The notes under the pieces: generated by a model | What the model was told of the DNA's origin: nothing | Databases searched by the model: none | What the model saw: the letters and a program-made list of their open reading frames with translations, nothing else | Shown here: piece after piece, positions 1 to 10,113 of the stretch | Layout of the letters: each line of letters starts with the position of its first letter | Position numbering within the stretch: the first letter of the stretch is position 1 | Made by a program: the position numbers and the translations under genes | NCBI RefSeq assembly: GCF_018332655.1 | Contig: NZ_BOQL01000016.1 | Coordinates: 89,801-153,800, forward strand | Source of the DNA: Actinoplanes auranticolor | GTDB taxonomy: Bacteria; Actinomycetota; Actinomycetes; Mycobacteriales; Micromonosporaceae | Reading direction: 5' to 3' | Length of the DNA stretch: 64,000 bases

Positions 1-618
1 GCTGGGCGCACGCAGATCCTGGCCGAGGATGTAGACCCGGACCAGGCCGATGATGATCATGCCGAGCATGACCACGATGAACGTGTACGTCGGGATGGCG
101 AACGCGGTGCCGGACTCGCGCAGGCCGCGCAGGTTGAGCGCGGTGAGCAGGGCGATCGCCGCGACCGCGATGCCCACCTTGTGCTCGGCCACGAACGGCA
201 CCACCGAGCCCAGGTTCGACACCCCGGCGCTCACCGACACCGCCACGGTCAGGATGTAGTCGACCAGCAGCGCGCTGGCCACCGCGACCCCGAAGCGCGG
301 GCCGAGATTGACCGTCGCGACCTCGTAGTCGCCGCCGCCGGACGGGTACGCGTGCACGTTCTGCCGGTAGCTGGCCACGACCGTGACCATCACGATGGCG
401 ACCGCCAGGGTGATCCAGGGCGAGTAGAGGAACGCCCCGGCCCCCGCGATGGACAGCGTCAGCAGGATCTCGTCGGGCGCGTACGCGACGCTGGACAGCG
501 CGTCCGAGGCGAAGACGGGCAGTGCGATGCGCTTCGGCAGCAGCGTGTGCTGCAGCCGGTCGGAGCGGAAGGGCCGGCCGAGCAGAAGCCGCTTCGCCAG
601 GGACGTCGAACTTGCCAC
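1..618 (-). CDS. KimA-like APC-superfamily permease (N-terminal part)
   Basis: The first 206 residues of an integral membrane transporter are visible; the gene continues past the left edge. The protein opens with LAKRLLLGRPFRSDRL and then SDALSSVAYAPDEILL, followed by hydrophobic spans and the block SYRQNVHAYPSGGGDYEV and LLVDYILTVAVSVSAG. These blocks are characteristic of the KimA/YdaO branch of the APC superfamily (K+ importers), more than of ordinary amino-acid permeases. The GTG at 618 begins MASSTSLAKR; other in-frame GTG/TTG codons lie slightly upstream, so the start is uncertain. It is transcribed divergently from two TrkA-type RCK genes, which fits potassium transport (inference). 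It corresponds in position to M. tuberculosis Rv2690c. Confidence 0.85.
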   Translation of the reverse strand, partial: MASSTSLAKRLLLGRPFRSDRLQHTLLPKRIALPVFASDALSSVAYAPDEILLTLSIAGAGAFLYSPWITLAVAIVMVTVVASYRQNVHAYPSGGGDYEVATVNLGPRFGVAVASALLVDYILTVAVSVSAGVSNLGSVVPFVAEHKVGIAVAAIALLTALNLRGLRESGTAFAIPTYTFIVVMLGMIIIGLVRVYILGQDLRAPS

Positions 619-732
619 AAGCGCCAAGGGTACGGCTGTGCACGCCACGCCGTCGGCCGCCCCGGCCAACGGCTGTCGCCGCCGCATGGCACGCTCTGCC
701 TAGGTACGCATCCAGCGGGAAGGCGCGAAACC

Positions 733-1398
733 TTGCACGTGGTGATCATGGGCTGTGGCCGGCTCGGCTCCACCCTGGCGAACAAGCTCGACGCCCGCGA
801 CCACTCGGTCGCGGTGATCGACCAGAACGCCGACGCCTTCCGCCGGCTGGGGGCCGAGTTCGGTGGCATCACGGTGACCGGGATCGGCTTCGACCGCGAG
901 GTGCTGCGCTCGGCCGGCATCGAGCGGGCCGACGCCTTCGCGGCGGTGTCCAGCGGCGACAACTCCAACATCATCTCGGCCCGGCTGGCCCGCGAGACCT
1001 TCGGCGTGTCGCGGGTCGTCGCCCGCATCTACGACGCCAAGCGGGCGCAGGTCTACGAGCGGCTGGGCATCCCGACCGTGGCGACGATCCGCTGGGCCGC
1101 CGACCGGATGGTGCGCCACCTGGTCCCGGAGGGCACCGTCGAGGTGTTCCGCGACCCGACGAGCTCGGTGTCGATCGTCGAGGCGCCGCTGCACCGGGAC
1201 TGGGTCGGGCAGTCGCTCTCCTCGCTGGAGGAGGCCACCGGCGCCCGGGTCGCGTACCTGATGCGGTTCGGGATCGGCTCGCTGGCCACGCCCTCCACCG
1301 TGCTGCAGGACGGTGACCAGGTCTTCATGCTGGTCACCGACGACATCGTCGCCGACGTGCTGGCGAGCGCCGCGGGCGCCGGGCTGGGGGGTCACTGA
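733..1398 (+). CDS. ceoB: TrkA/RCK-domain potassium transport regulatory protein (CeoB)
   Basis: A 221-residue cytosolic protein with an N-terminal RCK nucleotide-binding domain and a C-terminal RCK_C domain. GCGRLG at residues 7-12 is the Rossmann glycine loop, and the Asp ending strand 2 (VIDQN, residue 30) is the expected ribose-binding acid for NAD(H) binding. The start is a TTG at 733, chosen because GGAAGG lies 9-10 bases upstream and the resulting N-terminus (LHVVIMGCG) matches the family. It lies two bases before ceoC, so the two are almost certainly co-translated. RCK pairs normally gate a K+ channel or symporter; the only transporter here is the divergent KimA-like permease. Confidence 0.9.
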   Translation: MHVVIMGCGRLGSTLANKLDARDHSVAVIDQNADAFRRLGAEFGGITVTGIGFDREVLRSAGIERADAFAAVSSGDNSNIISARLARETFGVSRVVARIYDAKRAQVYERLGIPTVATIRWAADRMVRHLVPEGTVEVFRDPTSSVSIVEAPLHRDWVGQSLSSLEEATGARVAYLMRFGIGSLATPSTVLQDGDQVFMLVTDDIVADVLASAAGAGLGGH

Positions 1399-1400
1399 CC

Positions 1401-2075
1401 ATGCGGATCGCCATCGCGGGCGCGGGCAACGTGGGCCGCTCGATCGCCCAGGAACTGATCGGCAACGGCCACCAGGTGATGCTCATCGAGCGCCAGCCCC
1501 GCCAGCTGCGCCCCGAACGGGTCCCCGAGGCCGAGTGGGTGCTGGCCGACGCGTGCGAGGTCAGCAGCCTGGAGGAGGCCGACGTGGCGAACTGCGACGT
1601 GGTCGTGGCCGCCACCGGCGACGACAAGGCCAACCTGGTGTGCTCGCTGCTGGCCAAGACCGAGTTCGCGGTCAACCGGGTGGTCGCCCGGGTCAACCGG
1701 GCCGAGAACGAGTGGCTGTTCACCGAGCAGTGGGGCGTCGACGTCGCGGTCAGCAAGCCCCGGCTGATGGCGGCCCTGGTCGAGGAGGCGGTCACGGTCG
1801 GCGACCTGGTCCGGCTCATGACGTTCCGGCAGGGCGAGGCCAACCTGGTGGAGATCACCCTGCCGCCCACCGCCCCGTACGTCGGTCAGCCGGTGCGCGC
1901 GGTGCCGATGCCGCGCGACTCCGCCCTGGTGGCCATCCTGCGCGGCAAGCGCGTGCTGGTGCCCACGCCGGACGATCCGCTGGAGGCCGGCGACGAGCTG
2001 ATCTTCGTCTGCACCTCGGAGGTCGAGGACGCGGTCCGCACGGTGATGCTCGGCAACACCCGCGAGCTGGGCTAG
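1401..2075 (+). CDS. ceoC: TrkA/RCK-domain potassium transport regulatory protein (CeoC)
   Basis: A second RCK protein of 224 residues, paralogous to the upstream gene. It has GAGNVG at residues 7-12, an acidic residue at the end of strand 2 (LIERQ), and a C-terminal RCK_C domain from about residue 135 (EITLPPTAPYVGQPV, then DELIFVC near the end). Because strand 2 ends in Glu rather than Asp, its nucleotide preference may differ from that of its partner. It starts with ATG two bases after the ceoB stop. Its TAG stop shares the palindrome CTAG (2072-2075) with the stop of the convergent DUF3159 gene. Confidence 0.9.
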   Translation: MRIAIAGAGNVGRSIAQELIGNGHQVMLIERQPRQLRPERVPEAEWVLADACEVSSLEEADVANCDVVVAATGDDKANLVCSLLAKTEFAVNRVVARVNRAENEWLFTEQWGVDVAVSKPRLMAALVEEAVTVGDLVRLMTFRQGEANLVEITLPPTAPYVGQPVRAVPMPRDSALVAILRGKRVLVPTPDDPLEAGDELIFVCTSEVEDAVRTVMLGNTRELG

Positions 2076-2893
2076 GAAGCTTTCGCCGCCTCGGCCTCGG
2101 CCGCCTGCGCTGAGGTCACCCGATGCACCGCCCAGGCGGTGAAGGCGAAGGTGGCGGCGTAGATCGGCCAGCTGATCAGGATCCGGACCACCCCGATCGC
2201 GTTCGCCTGGTCGGCCAGGTAGAGCCAGCCCTGCACGCCCGCGCGGATGAACAGCGACGCCGCCCAGACCAGGGTCAGCCACTGGAAGGTACGGAACAGG
2301 CGGGGGTTGTCGAACCAGTCGTGCTTGCCGCCGTTGGCCAGCACCCCCCAGACGTAGCCGATGATCGGCCGGCGGACCGCCACCGAGCCGATCAGCACGA
2401 CCACCTGGCCCAGGGTCAGCAGGATGCCGGGCAGGTAGAAGTTCTTGGCGTCACCGGTGCGCCAGGCCAGGAACGCGCCGATCGCGATGCCGAACAGCCC
2501 GTTGACCGCATGCCGGATCGGCTGCTTGCGGGTCAGCCGGTAGATCCCGATGGCCAGGGCCGAGCCGACGCTGCCGGCGATCGCCCAGTACAGCGCGGTC
2601 TTCTTGGCCAGATCCAGCCCGACCTCGCCCAGCAGCACGTTGAGCACCACGAACGCGAGCACCGGCACGCTGGACTCGACGAGCCCGCGGACCCCGCCGA
2701 GCTGCTCGGAGATCTGCTCGCTCATCGACGGGAGGGGCTCCTCGACCTCCTCCGGCCGGCCCGCCGACGGCTTCACGGGAGGCGGATTGAGCTCGTCGAC
2801 GAATTCTCCGACGAGCTCCTCGACGACCTCCTCGACGACCCGATCCTCCACTGACTCGTGCGCGGCGTGACGGGGTTCGCTGCCGGGTGTCAC
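2072..2893 (-). CDS. DUF3159 family membrane protein
   Basis: A 273-residue protein. An acidic, Glu/Val-rich soluble N-terminus of about 70 residues (VVEEVVEELVGEFVDEL) is followed by about six hydrophobic segments. DUF3159 is restricted to Actinobacteria and has no established function. The GTG start at 2893 overlaps the TGA stop of the OB-fold gene by 4 bp (GTGA), so the two are translationally coupled. The 3' end overlaps ceoC tail to tail at a shared CTAG. Position matches M. tuberculosis Rv2693c (from memory). Confidence 0.85.
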   Translation of the reverse strand: MTPGSEPRHAAHESVEDRVVEEVVEELVGEFVDELNPPPVKPSAGRPEEVEEPLPSMSEQISEQLGGVRGLVESSVPVLAFVVLNVLLGEVGLDLAKKTALYWAIAGSVGSALAIGIYRLTRKQPIRHAVNGLFGIAIGAFLAWRTGDAKNFYLPGILLTLGQVVVLIGSVAVRRPIIGYVWGVLANGGKHDWFDNPRLFRTFQWLTLVWAASLFIRAGVQGWLYLADQANAIGVVRILISWPIYAATFAFTAWAVHRVTSAQAAEAEAAKAS

Positions 2894-3270
2894 CGGGGCG
2901 CCTCCAGCTCGTAGTACGGGTTGTAGATGACCTTGCGGTCGTCGCGCAGGGCGATCCGGCCGCGAGCGGTGAGCTGACGACCCGGTTCGATGCCGACGAT
3001 GGAACGGCGGCCCAGGAAGACGAGCGTGACCACGTCGCTGCCGTCGTAGAGGTCGGCCTCGAGCGTCGGCAGGTTGGTGCGGGGAGTGTACGCCACGGTG
3101 CGCAGTCGCCCGGACACCGAGACGACCTGGCCCCGGTGACACTGACCGGCCGGCATGGCACCGCACTTGGCACTGTCGCGCTGCAACTCCTGCGCGTCCA
3201 GTTCCGCCTCGGAGGCGGTCAGCCGTTCGAAAAACCGGCGCAGGCCGGTGGTGCGCTCATCGGTCGACAT
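2890..3270 (-). CDS. OB-fold nucleic acid-binding domain protein
   Basis: A 126-residue protein. Residues about 1-25 are a helical leader with RFFERLTASEAELDAQEL. An OB-fold-like beta domain follows: GQVVSVSGRLRTVAYTP, LEADLYDGSDVVTLVFLG, then GRQLTARGRIALRDD and NPYYEL at the C-terminus. This pattern is typical of the small actinobacterial OB-fold family found beside dut (Rv2694c-like). Nucleic-acid binding is expected from the fold but not demonstrated. The ATG at 3270 was chosen over an upstream in-frame start because it fits the family length and a GGAGAGGG element precedes it. It is first in a two-gene unit with the DUF3159 gene. Confidence 0.8.
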   Translation of the reverse strand: MSTDERTTGLRRFFERLTASEAELDAQELQRDSAKCGAMPAGQCHRGQVVSVSGRLRTVAYTPRTNLPTLEADLYDGSDVVTLVFLGRRSIVGIEPGRQLTARGRIALRDDRKVIYNPYYELEAPR

Positions 3271-3416
3271 GACCTCGGTGCCACCCTCTCCTCGGCGAAC
3301 CGTGGAAACGCGCCGACGGGGGTACCGGCGGACGGCACACAGTGTGGGCAAGTGCCGCAAGCCCACGGTACGCCGGAAGCGGCCCCGGTGACGTACCTCA
3401 CCGGGAGCCGTTTCGA

Positions 3417-4127
3417 TCAATGCGCGTGGCGCCCGTTGTGGCCCGGGAACTGCTCGTTGACGGCGACGTCGGGCGGAGTCGGATCCTCGCCCTCGGCGTG
3501 CTGCTCGGCGTGCTCCGCCATCTCGCGCGGCAGCCGCAGCGGCAGCGCCTCACGCACCGGCCGCGCCTCGTCGTCGCGGACCACGACCAGGCCGCGCAGG
3601 CACTCGCCGAGTACGCCCTCCTGGCCCGGCTCGGCGGCGGCGAGACCCTGGAACAGCGCGCGGACCATCCAGCGCGGGCCGTCCACCCCGACGAACCGGA
3701 CATCCGCCGGCCCCTCGGGCGTGTTGACCCGGGCGGCCAGCTCGACGCCGTACGGCCCGTCGAACTCCTGCGGTGCGGCGCCGTCGGACTTCATCGCCGC
3801 GGCGATCTCGGCGCGCACCTCGTCCCAGATGCCCTCGCTGCGCGGCGCGGCGAACACGCCCAGCTGCAAGGCACTGTTGCCGTGCACGAGCACGATCTGC
3901 TCGACGGCGCCGTCCGGGTTGGCCTGCACCCGCACCTCGACGCCCTCGATCGCCGGGATCAGCAGGCTGCCGAGGTCCAGGCGCTGCACTCCGTCGGGAG
4001 CCTGCCTGCTGTCGTAAGGGCCGAACTCGGGCGCCGGAGCATCGCCCATGCTCTTGGCGAGCGCCGCCGACTGGGGAGCGTCGTCCGGGCGCACGTGCTT
4101 CGGACCGCCGCGCTTGCGGGAGAACAT
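3417..4127 (-). CDS. DUF3710 family protein
   Basis: A 236-residue soluble protein of the actinobacterial DUF3710 family. It begins MFSRKRGGPKHVRPDD. The conserved core runs FGPYDSRQAPDGVQRLDLGS, LIPAIEGVEVRVQ, LQLGVFAAPRSEGIWDEVR, DVRFVGVDGPRWMVRALFQG and RGLVVVRDDEARPVREALPL. The ATG at 4127 was preferred over the in-frame GTG at 4139 because AAGAAGG lies 9-10 bases before the ATG but abuts the GTG. It sits between dut and the OB-fold gene, all on the minus strand, with 45 bp to dut. Function is unknown; position matches Rv2696c. Confidence 0.85.
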   Translation of the reverse strand: MFSRKRGGPKHVRPDDAPQSAALAKSMGDAPAPEFGPYDSRQAPDGVQRLDLGSLLIPAIEGVEVRVQANPDGAVEQIVLVHGNSALQLGVFAAPRSEGIWDEVRAEIAAAMKSDGAAPQEFDGPYGVELAARVNTPEGPADVRFVGVDGPRWMVRALFQGLAAAEPGQEGVLGECLRGLVVVRDDEARPVREALPLRLPREMAEHAEQHAEGEDPTPPDVAVNEQFPGHNGRHAH

Positions 4128-4172
4128 CTGCGTTGCCACCTTCTTCGTTCTAGAGCTGCTGCTGCGCCGGCT

Positions 4173-4649
4173 TCATCGCTGGTCCGGACCGGTCGGCAGA
4201 GCCACGTGCCCGCCGGTCGAGCCGTGCCCGCCCGCACCCCGGGAGGTGTCGGCGAGCTCGTCGGCCACGTGGAACACTGCCCGTTCGACCCGCTGCACGA
4301 CCAACTGGGCGATCCGGTCGCCACGGGCGATCTTCGCGGTCGCGGCCGGGTCGTGGTTGACCAGGTTCACCAGAATCTCGCCCCGGTAACCGGCGTCGAC
4401 CGTACCGGGCGCGTTGAGCACCGTCACGCCGAGGCGGACCGCGAGCCCGGAGCGGGGATGCACCAGTCCGACGTAGCCCTCCGGAAGCGCGATCGCCAGC
4501 CCGGTCCGCACCAGCCGGCGCGCGCCGGGCGTGAGCTCCACGTCCTCGGCGGCGTACAGGTCGGCGCCCGCGTCGCCCGGGTGGGCGTAGGCCGGCAACG
4601 GCAGGTCGGGGTCGAGCCGGCGGACCTGGATGTCCACGGGTTCGGTCAC
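4173..4649 (-). CDS. dut: deoxyuridine 5'-triphosphate nucleotidohydrolase (dUTPase)
   Basis: A 158-residue trimeric-type dUTPase, which hydrolyses dUTP to dUMP and pyrophosphate, keeping uracil out of DNA and feeding thymidylate synthesis. Motif 1 is GDAGADLYA (about residues 25-33). Motif 2/3 is [13 protein letters not shown] with [10 protein letters not shown], carrying the catalytic Asp and the Tyr that discriminates deoxyribose. The glycine-rich motif 5 is [13 protein letters not shown] near the C-terminus. Motif 5 has His where E. coli has Phe; mycobacterial dUTPases have the same His. The GTG start at 4649 has GAGG about 10 bases upstream. Length is normal for the family. Confidence 0.95.
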   Translation of the reverse strand: MTEPVDIQVRRLDPDLPLPAYAHPGDAGADLYAAEDVELTPGARRLVRTGLAIALPEGYVGLVHPRSGLAVRLGVTVLNAPGTVDAGYRGEILVNLVNHDPAATAKIARGDRIAQLVVQRVERAVFHVADELADTSRGAGGHGSTGGHVALPTGPDQR

Positions 4650-4754
4650 GGTAGCGGTCCTCACGATCGGCGTCGGTCCTGCGGGCGGGCGAGCGGCACC
4701 CACCCTGCCATCCTGCCGTCGCCGCGGACGGAGGCGCGCCGTACCCTCACCAGG

Positions 4755-5237
4755 GTGACATCCGAGGCCTCCGCACGCACGGCGGCGCCGCGTCCGGCGT
4801 ACGCCGAGCGCCTGCACATCCCGTGGCTCGCCTGGCCGGGCTGGCTGCTGGTGGCGGCCCTGCTCGCCGCCGAGATCTGGATGGGCAGCACCGGGCTGCG
4901 CGCCTGGGTGCCGTTCGCCGTGCTGCTGCCGCTGACCGTCTTCCTGCTGTGGCGGGCCGACCGGATCCGGGTCGCGGTCACCGCGACGGAGCTCCAGGTC
5001 GACGACGCCCGGCTGCCGCTGAGCGTGATCGCCGACGTGATCCCGCTGGACGCGGCCGGCAAGCGTGAAGTGCTCGGCGTGGGCTCGCACCCGCTGGCCT
5101 TCGTGGTGCAGCGGCCGTGGATCAAGGGCGCGGTACAGGTGCTGCTGGACGATCCGGCCGACCCGACACCGTTCTGGGTGGTGAGCTCGCGGCGCCCGGT
5201 CGAGCTGGCCACCGCACTGCTGCGCGCTAGGAGCTGA
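4755..5237 (+). CDS. DUF3093 family membrane protein
   Basis: A 160-residue protein with two adjacent transmembrane helices (about residues 25-45 and 50-66: [18 protein letters not shown] and [16 protein letters not shown]). A soluble beta-rich domain follows, ending [16 protein letters not shown] and [17 protein letters not shown]. This matches the actinobacterial DUF3093 family (Rv2698-like), function unknown. The GTG at 4755 is close to a TACCCT -10-like hexamer, so the transcript could have little or no leader (inference). It is divergent from dut and overlaps the next convergent gene by 11 bp. Confidence 0.85.
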   Translation: MTSEASARTAAPRPAYAERLHIPWLAWPGWLLVAALLAAEIWMGSTGLRAWVPFAVLLPLTVFLLWRADRIRVAVTATELQVDDARLPLSVIADVIPLDAAGKREVLGVGSHPLAFVVQRPWIKGAVQVLLDDPADPTPFWVVSSRRPVELATALLRARS

Positions 5238-6069
5238 GCTCCCGGCGTTCCCCCTCGATGACCGCGGGGCCCTGCCGGCGCAGGTCCTTGACCAGCTTGT
5301 CGCCGAGTGAGCGGGTCGCCCGCCGGTTCAGGTAGCTCGCCACGGCGGCGCCGGTGAGCAGCGGGCCGAGCGTGGTCAGATTGCGCCCGAAGCGGCGCAG
5401 CAGGGTGCCTTGCAACTCCTTGCGGGCCGCGGTGCCGAGCACGGTGGCGACCCCGACGCCGGGGACCATGGGGTTGACGCCGCGCTGGCCCGACCAGGCC
5501 TGGAGCAGGGCGGTGGCGCGCTCGAGGGCGTTGCCGGTCACCGGGCGGCCGTACACCTCGTGCAGCTCGCCGAGCAGCTTGAGCTCGATGGCTACGACCG
5601 CGACCGTCTCGGCGGCCAGCAGGACGGGGGCCGAGAGCAGGGTCGGCGTGGCGGCCCATTCCAGCGAGGCCACACCGCCACCGGCGGCACCCACCCCGGC
5701 GGTGGCCCGGGCGGCGTTGCGGATGAGTCGTTCGGCGAGCTCGTCGCCGTCCAGCCCGTCGTAGTGCCGGCGCAAAGTGGCCCGGTCGCGGACCGGCACG
5801 TGCGGTGCCACGTCGGCGACCACGTCGGCCATCCAGCGCATTGCGGCCTGCGGCCGGAAGAGCTGGCCGAGACCCCGCCGGCGGACATCGCCGACGAGCC
5901 GGCCGAGCAGGCGCCGGCGACCGGCCGGCTCCAGGTCGTCGGCAGTCAGTGCGGCCACGGTGGCGCCGATTCCGGCGTTGCCGGGATCGGCAGGCTCGGC
6001 GGGGCCGACCTTGATGAGCTCACGCCCCGGATCTTCGGACTGTGCCGAACTGTCTTCTGGGCGGCTCAT
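5227..6069 (-). CDS. conserved hypothetical protein, weakly EcsC-like
   Basis: A 280-residue protein with an acidic, disordered N-terminus of about 25 residues ([18 protein letters not shown]). It contains two Ala/Gly/Leu-rich hydrophobic stretches: around residues 125-165 ([20 protein letters not shown] into [20 protein letters not shown]) and 225-250 ([19 protein letters not shown]). The layout recalls EcsC-type proteins, but I cannot assign it confidently. GGGAGG lies 6-7 bases before the ATG. It has no counterpart in the mycobacterial order I remember, so it looks like a lineage-specific insertion. Its 3' end overlaps the DUF3093 gene by 11 bp. Confidence 0.75.
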   Translation of the reverse strand: MSRPEDSSAQSEDPGRELIKVGPAEPADPGNAGIGATVAALTADDLEPAGRRRLLGRLVGDVRRRGLGQLFRPQAAMRWMADVVADVAPHVPVRDRATLRRHYDGLDGDELAERLIRNAARATAGVGAAGGGVASLEWAATPTLLSAPVLLAAETVAVVAIELKLLGELHEVYGRPVTGNALERATALLQAWSGQRGVNPMVPGVGVATVLGTAARKELQGTLLRRFGRNLTTLGPLLTGAAVASYLNRRATRSLGDKLVKDLRRQGPAVIEGERRELSS

Positions 6070-6220
6070 CGTCGACCTCCCCGTGTCTGCCGTTGGCTTC
6101 GATACGGTCGGCCTGATACCCGGTGGAGCAGCCGGGGCAAACCGGCGACCGGTGCGTCAGGGGTCGGTACGTGACCCGATCGCCGGACGACGACCGGGGT
6201 CCTGCTCACAAGCGCGCCGG

Positions 6221-6517
6221 TCAGGCGCACTCGCGGCAGATCAGTTCCCCGTTCCGCTCCACCGCGAGCTGGCTGCGGTGGTGCACGAGGAAACAACGGG
6301 CGCAGCGGAACTCGTCGGTCTGCATCGGCAGCACCTTGACGGTGAGTTCCTCGTCGGCCAGGTCAGCACCGGGGAGCTCGAAGCTCTCCGCCACCTCGAC
6401 CTCGTCGACGTCCACTGCGCCCGACTGCGAGTCGGCGCGGCGGGCCTTGAGCTCCTCGAGGCTGTCCTCGCCGAGGTCGACCTCGTCGCGACGCGGGGCG
6501 TCGTAGTCGGTGGCCAT
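6221..6517 (-). CDS. DUF4193 family zinc-ribbon-like protein
   Basis: A 98-residue acidic protein beginning MATDYDAPRRDEVDLGEDSL and ending with a two-knuckle cysteine motif: FRCARCFLVHH and then LICRECA (CxxC...CxxC). The spacing suggests one bound zinc ion. DUF4193 is a small actinobacterial family of unknown role that lies next to cei and suhB in many genomes (Rv2699c-like). GGAGAG lies about 10 bases before the ATG. A 17-bp palindrome lies 33-49 bases upstream of the start. Confidence 0.9.
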   Translation of the reverse strand: MATDYDAPRRDEVDLGEDSLEELKARRADSQSGAVDVDEVEVAESFELPGADLADEELTVKVLPMQTDEFRCARCFLVHHRSQLAVERNGELICRECA

Positions 6518-6902
6518 CGGTTTTCACTCTCCTGTATCGATGTGTCACTTGGCGTTAGTAACGCCAGCGACGGCGTTTCGGTTCCCGGGTGCGACGGACT
6601 TTTTTCCCCGATCTGAACCAGGGATCGCCCGTCCGCCGGGGCGCCCCCACCCCCTCGTGAAACTGCCCCGGCAAACGCGGCACCTTACCGCCCTCGCGCG
6701 TGGCTTGTACGCGCGCGGGCGGCCAATTGTTCCCGATGTGACCGAGGCGACATCAAGGTAGGGGTCGCAGCCCGTGGATCATCGTCGCCGCGCCGGGAAC
6801 ATTCCCTCTTTCCGCAGGCTTGGCGTGCAGACGCTAACCTCACCGCATACCCCGTCCGGCACCGGACGGCGGTCGATCGAGCTGACCCCGGGAGCCAGTT
6901 CC
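6518..6902. other. divergent intergenic region between the DUF4193 gene and cei
   Basis: These 385 bases separate two divergent genes and contain no convincing ORF. Next to the DUF4193 start are a palindrome (6550-6566) and a possible minus-strand promoter: -35 TTACTA and -10 GATACA with a 17-base spacer. The middle is unremarkable apart from a run of six T. On the cei side TAACCT (6835-6840) is a possible -10 hexamer. Confidence 0.5.
6550..6566. promoter_or_regulatory. 17-bp palindrome, candidate operator
   Basis: The arms TGGCGTTA and TAACGCCA are perfectly complementary around a single central base. The site covers the candidate -35 region of the DUF4193 gene, where a repressor would act. 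No regulator is identified. It is too short-looped to be a useful RNA hairpin, so a dimeric protein site is more likely. Confidence 0.45.
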
Positions 6903-7439
6903 ATGAGCTTTGCCCGCGTCCGAGCGCTGGTCGTGGTCGGCGTGCTCGCCGTGGCCGCGGTGGTCTTCGTCGTCGTGGCGTTGGTCCGCGACACGCAGGG
7001 TGACGCGGTCGCCGGTGGCGGCTGCGCCGACGGCTCGGTGATGGCTAACCTGACCCTGCCCGACGACCCCGAGCAGGTGACGGTGCGGGTGTTCAACGGC
7101 ACCAAGACCCCGGGACTCGCCGACAGCGTCACCAACGAGTTCAAGAACCGGCGGTTCAAGACCCAGAAGCCGGCGGAGAACAAGAAGAAGTTCGACGGCG
7201 TCGCGGTCATGCGGTACGGCCCCGAAGCGGTCGGCTCGGCGTGGCTGCTGCGGGCGTACTTCCTGAACCAGGCCGAGCCGCAGTACGACGACAAGCGCAA
7301 GGGCGCGGTGGTGGACGTGGTCGTCGGCAAGGGCTTCCAGCAGCTCGCCACCACCACCGAGGTCAACCAGTCGCTGGTGGAGCTGGGCGAGCCCGAACTG
7401 CCGCCGGGTGCCTGCGTGGCCCCCAAGAAGGACTCCTGA
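6903..7439 (+). CDS. cei: Cei-like envelope protein with LytR C-terminal domain
   Basis: A 178-residue single-pass membrane protein. Residues about 8-29 form a hydrophobic anchor (VVVGVLAVAAVVFVVVALV). The exported part is a LytR_C domain beginning VTVRVFNGTKTPGLADSV. It keeps the Cys near the membrane (GGGCADGS) and a second near the C-terminus (GACVAPKK), which could form a disulphide (inference). The family matches M. tuberculosis Cei (Rv2700), implicated in cell-envelope integrity. The ATG at 6903 is preceded by GGGAGC. It is convergent with suhB with one base between the stops. Confidence 0.85.
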   Translation: MSFARVRALVVVGVLAVAAVVFVVVALVRDTQGDAVAGGGCADGSVMANLTLPDDPEQVTVRVFNGTKTPGLADSVTNEFKNRRFKTQKPAENKKKFDGVAVMRYGPEAVGSAWLLRAYFLNQAEPQYDDKRKGAVVDVVVGKGFQQLATTTEVNQSLVELGEPELPPGACVAPKKDS

Positions 7440-7440
7440 C

Positions 7441-8262
7441 TCAGGGACCGCCGGCGGCGTCCAGCTCCACGAGGACGTCGTGCAGCGCGCCGAAGATGGC
7501 CGGCGGGGCCGCGACGACCATGTCCGGCCCGGCCGGCGCTCCGTCGAGTCCGGACACCAGCAGGCCCGCCTCCGTGGCGACCAGGCCACCGGCGGCGTGG
7601 TCCCAGGGGTTGAGCCCCTTCTCGAAGTAGGCGTCGACGCTGCCCTCGGCGGCCAGGCAGAGATCGATCGAGGCGGCACCGAAACGCCGGATGTCGCGCA
7701 CCCGGGTCAGCAGCTGCGCCACGACCGCGCCCTGGTGCGCCCGCCGGGCCCGGTCGTAGCCGAAGCCGGTGGCGAGCAGGGTCTGCTCCAGGGTGGTCCG
7801 GACCGAGCCGGTCAGCCGACGCCCGCCGCGCCAGGCGCCCCCGCCGAGCGTCGCCGTCCACTCGTCGCCGGTGACCGGGTTGAGCACCACGCCGGCGACC
7901 ACGACGCCGTCCACCTCGGCGGCCAGCGAGACCGCGTACTGCGGGAGGCCGTAGAGATAGTTCACGGTGCCGTCGATGGGGTCCAGGATCCACCGTACGG
8001 CTCCGGCAGCCGTTTCCGCGGAATCCCCGTACTCCTCGCCCAGTACGCCGTCTCCGGGCCGCTCAGCGGCCAGCGCGGCGACCACCTGGCGCTCGACGGC
8101 CCGGTCGGCCGCCGTCACCACGTCGGTGTCGGTGCTCTTGGTCTGCACGTCGGTGATCGCCTCGGCCCGGGTCCGCCGGGCGGTCGCCGCGGCCTCCCGG
8201 GCGATCCGTACGGCGATCTCGAGTAAGATGTCCGGCGTCGATGTTCCCGGTTCCACAGCCAC
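7441..8262 (-). CDS. suhB: inositol-1-monophosphatase family protein
   Basis: A 273-residue Mg2+-dependent phosphatase of the IMPase/SuhB family, which dephosphorylates inositol 1-phosphate to myo-inositol, the precursor for phosphatidylinositol and mycothiol in actinomycetes. Metal-binding motifs are intact: LGEEYG (Glu), LDPIDGTVNY (two Asp) and NPWDHAAGG (third-site Asp). The GTG start at 8262 has AAGGA 10 bases upstream. It is divergent from sigA, as in M. tuberculosis (Rv2701c). Related enzymes also act on other sugar phosphates, so the exact substrate is inferred. Confidence 0.9.
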   Translation of the reverse strand: MAVEPGTSTPDILLEIAVRIAREAAATARRTRAEAITDVQTKSTDTDVVTAADRAVERQVVAALAAERPGDGVLGEEYGDSAETAAGAVRWILDPIDGTVNYLYGLPQYAVSLAAEVDGVVVAGVVLNPVTGDEWTATLGGGAWRGGRRLTGSVRTTLEQTLLATGFGYDRARRAHQGAVVAQLLTRVRDIRRFGAASIDLCLAAEGSVDAYFEKGLNPWDHAAGGLVATEAGLLVSGLDGAPAGPDMVVAAPPAIFGALHDVLVELDAAGGP

Positions 8263-8389
8263 TGGTGACCGTCCTTTCAGCCGTCGTCATTGTCCCGGCA
8301 AGCGCCTCCCGAGGGCCCGGTACCCCCCTCGAGACCCCCCACGGCGTGCCGGTGGCGTGCTGCGGCGGGAGGATCTAGCCGGACGGCGC

Positions 8390-8395
8390 TACAAT
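8390..8395 (+). promoter_or_regulatory. candidate -10 element upstream of sigA
   Basis: TACAAT is a near-consensus -10 hexamer, 144 bases before the sigA GTG. No recognisable -35 lies at the expected distance (the bases there are GGGAGG-like), so support rests on the -10 alone. Confidence 0.3.
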
Positions 8396-8538
8396 TCACC
8401 CCTGCCCACGCTTCACGGACAGCCGCCAGCGGGCCCGTCCGCGTCCCGAGGGCTCCCACACCACACCGGCCAGCCTCGTTCCGCCGCGCGCTGCGCTGGG
8501 TTCATGGCCGTGTTACATCGCCCTCCGGAAGGTCATTC

Positions 8539-10113
<1,575 letters not shown>

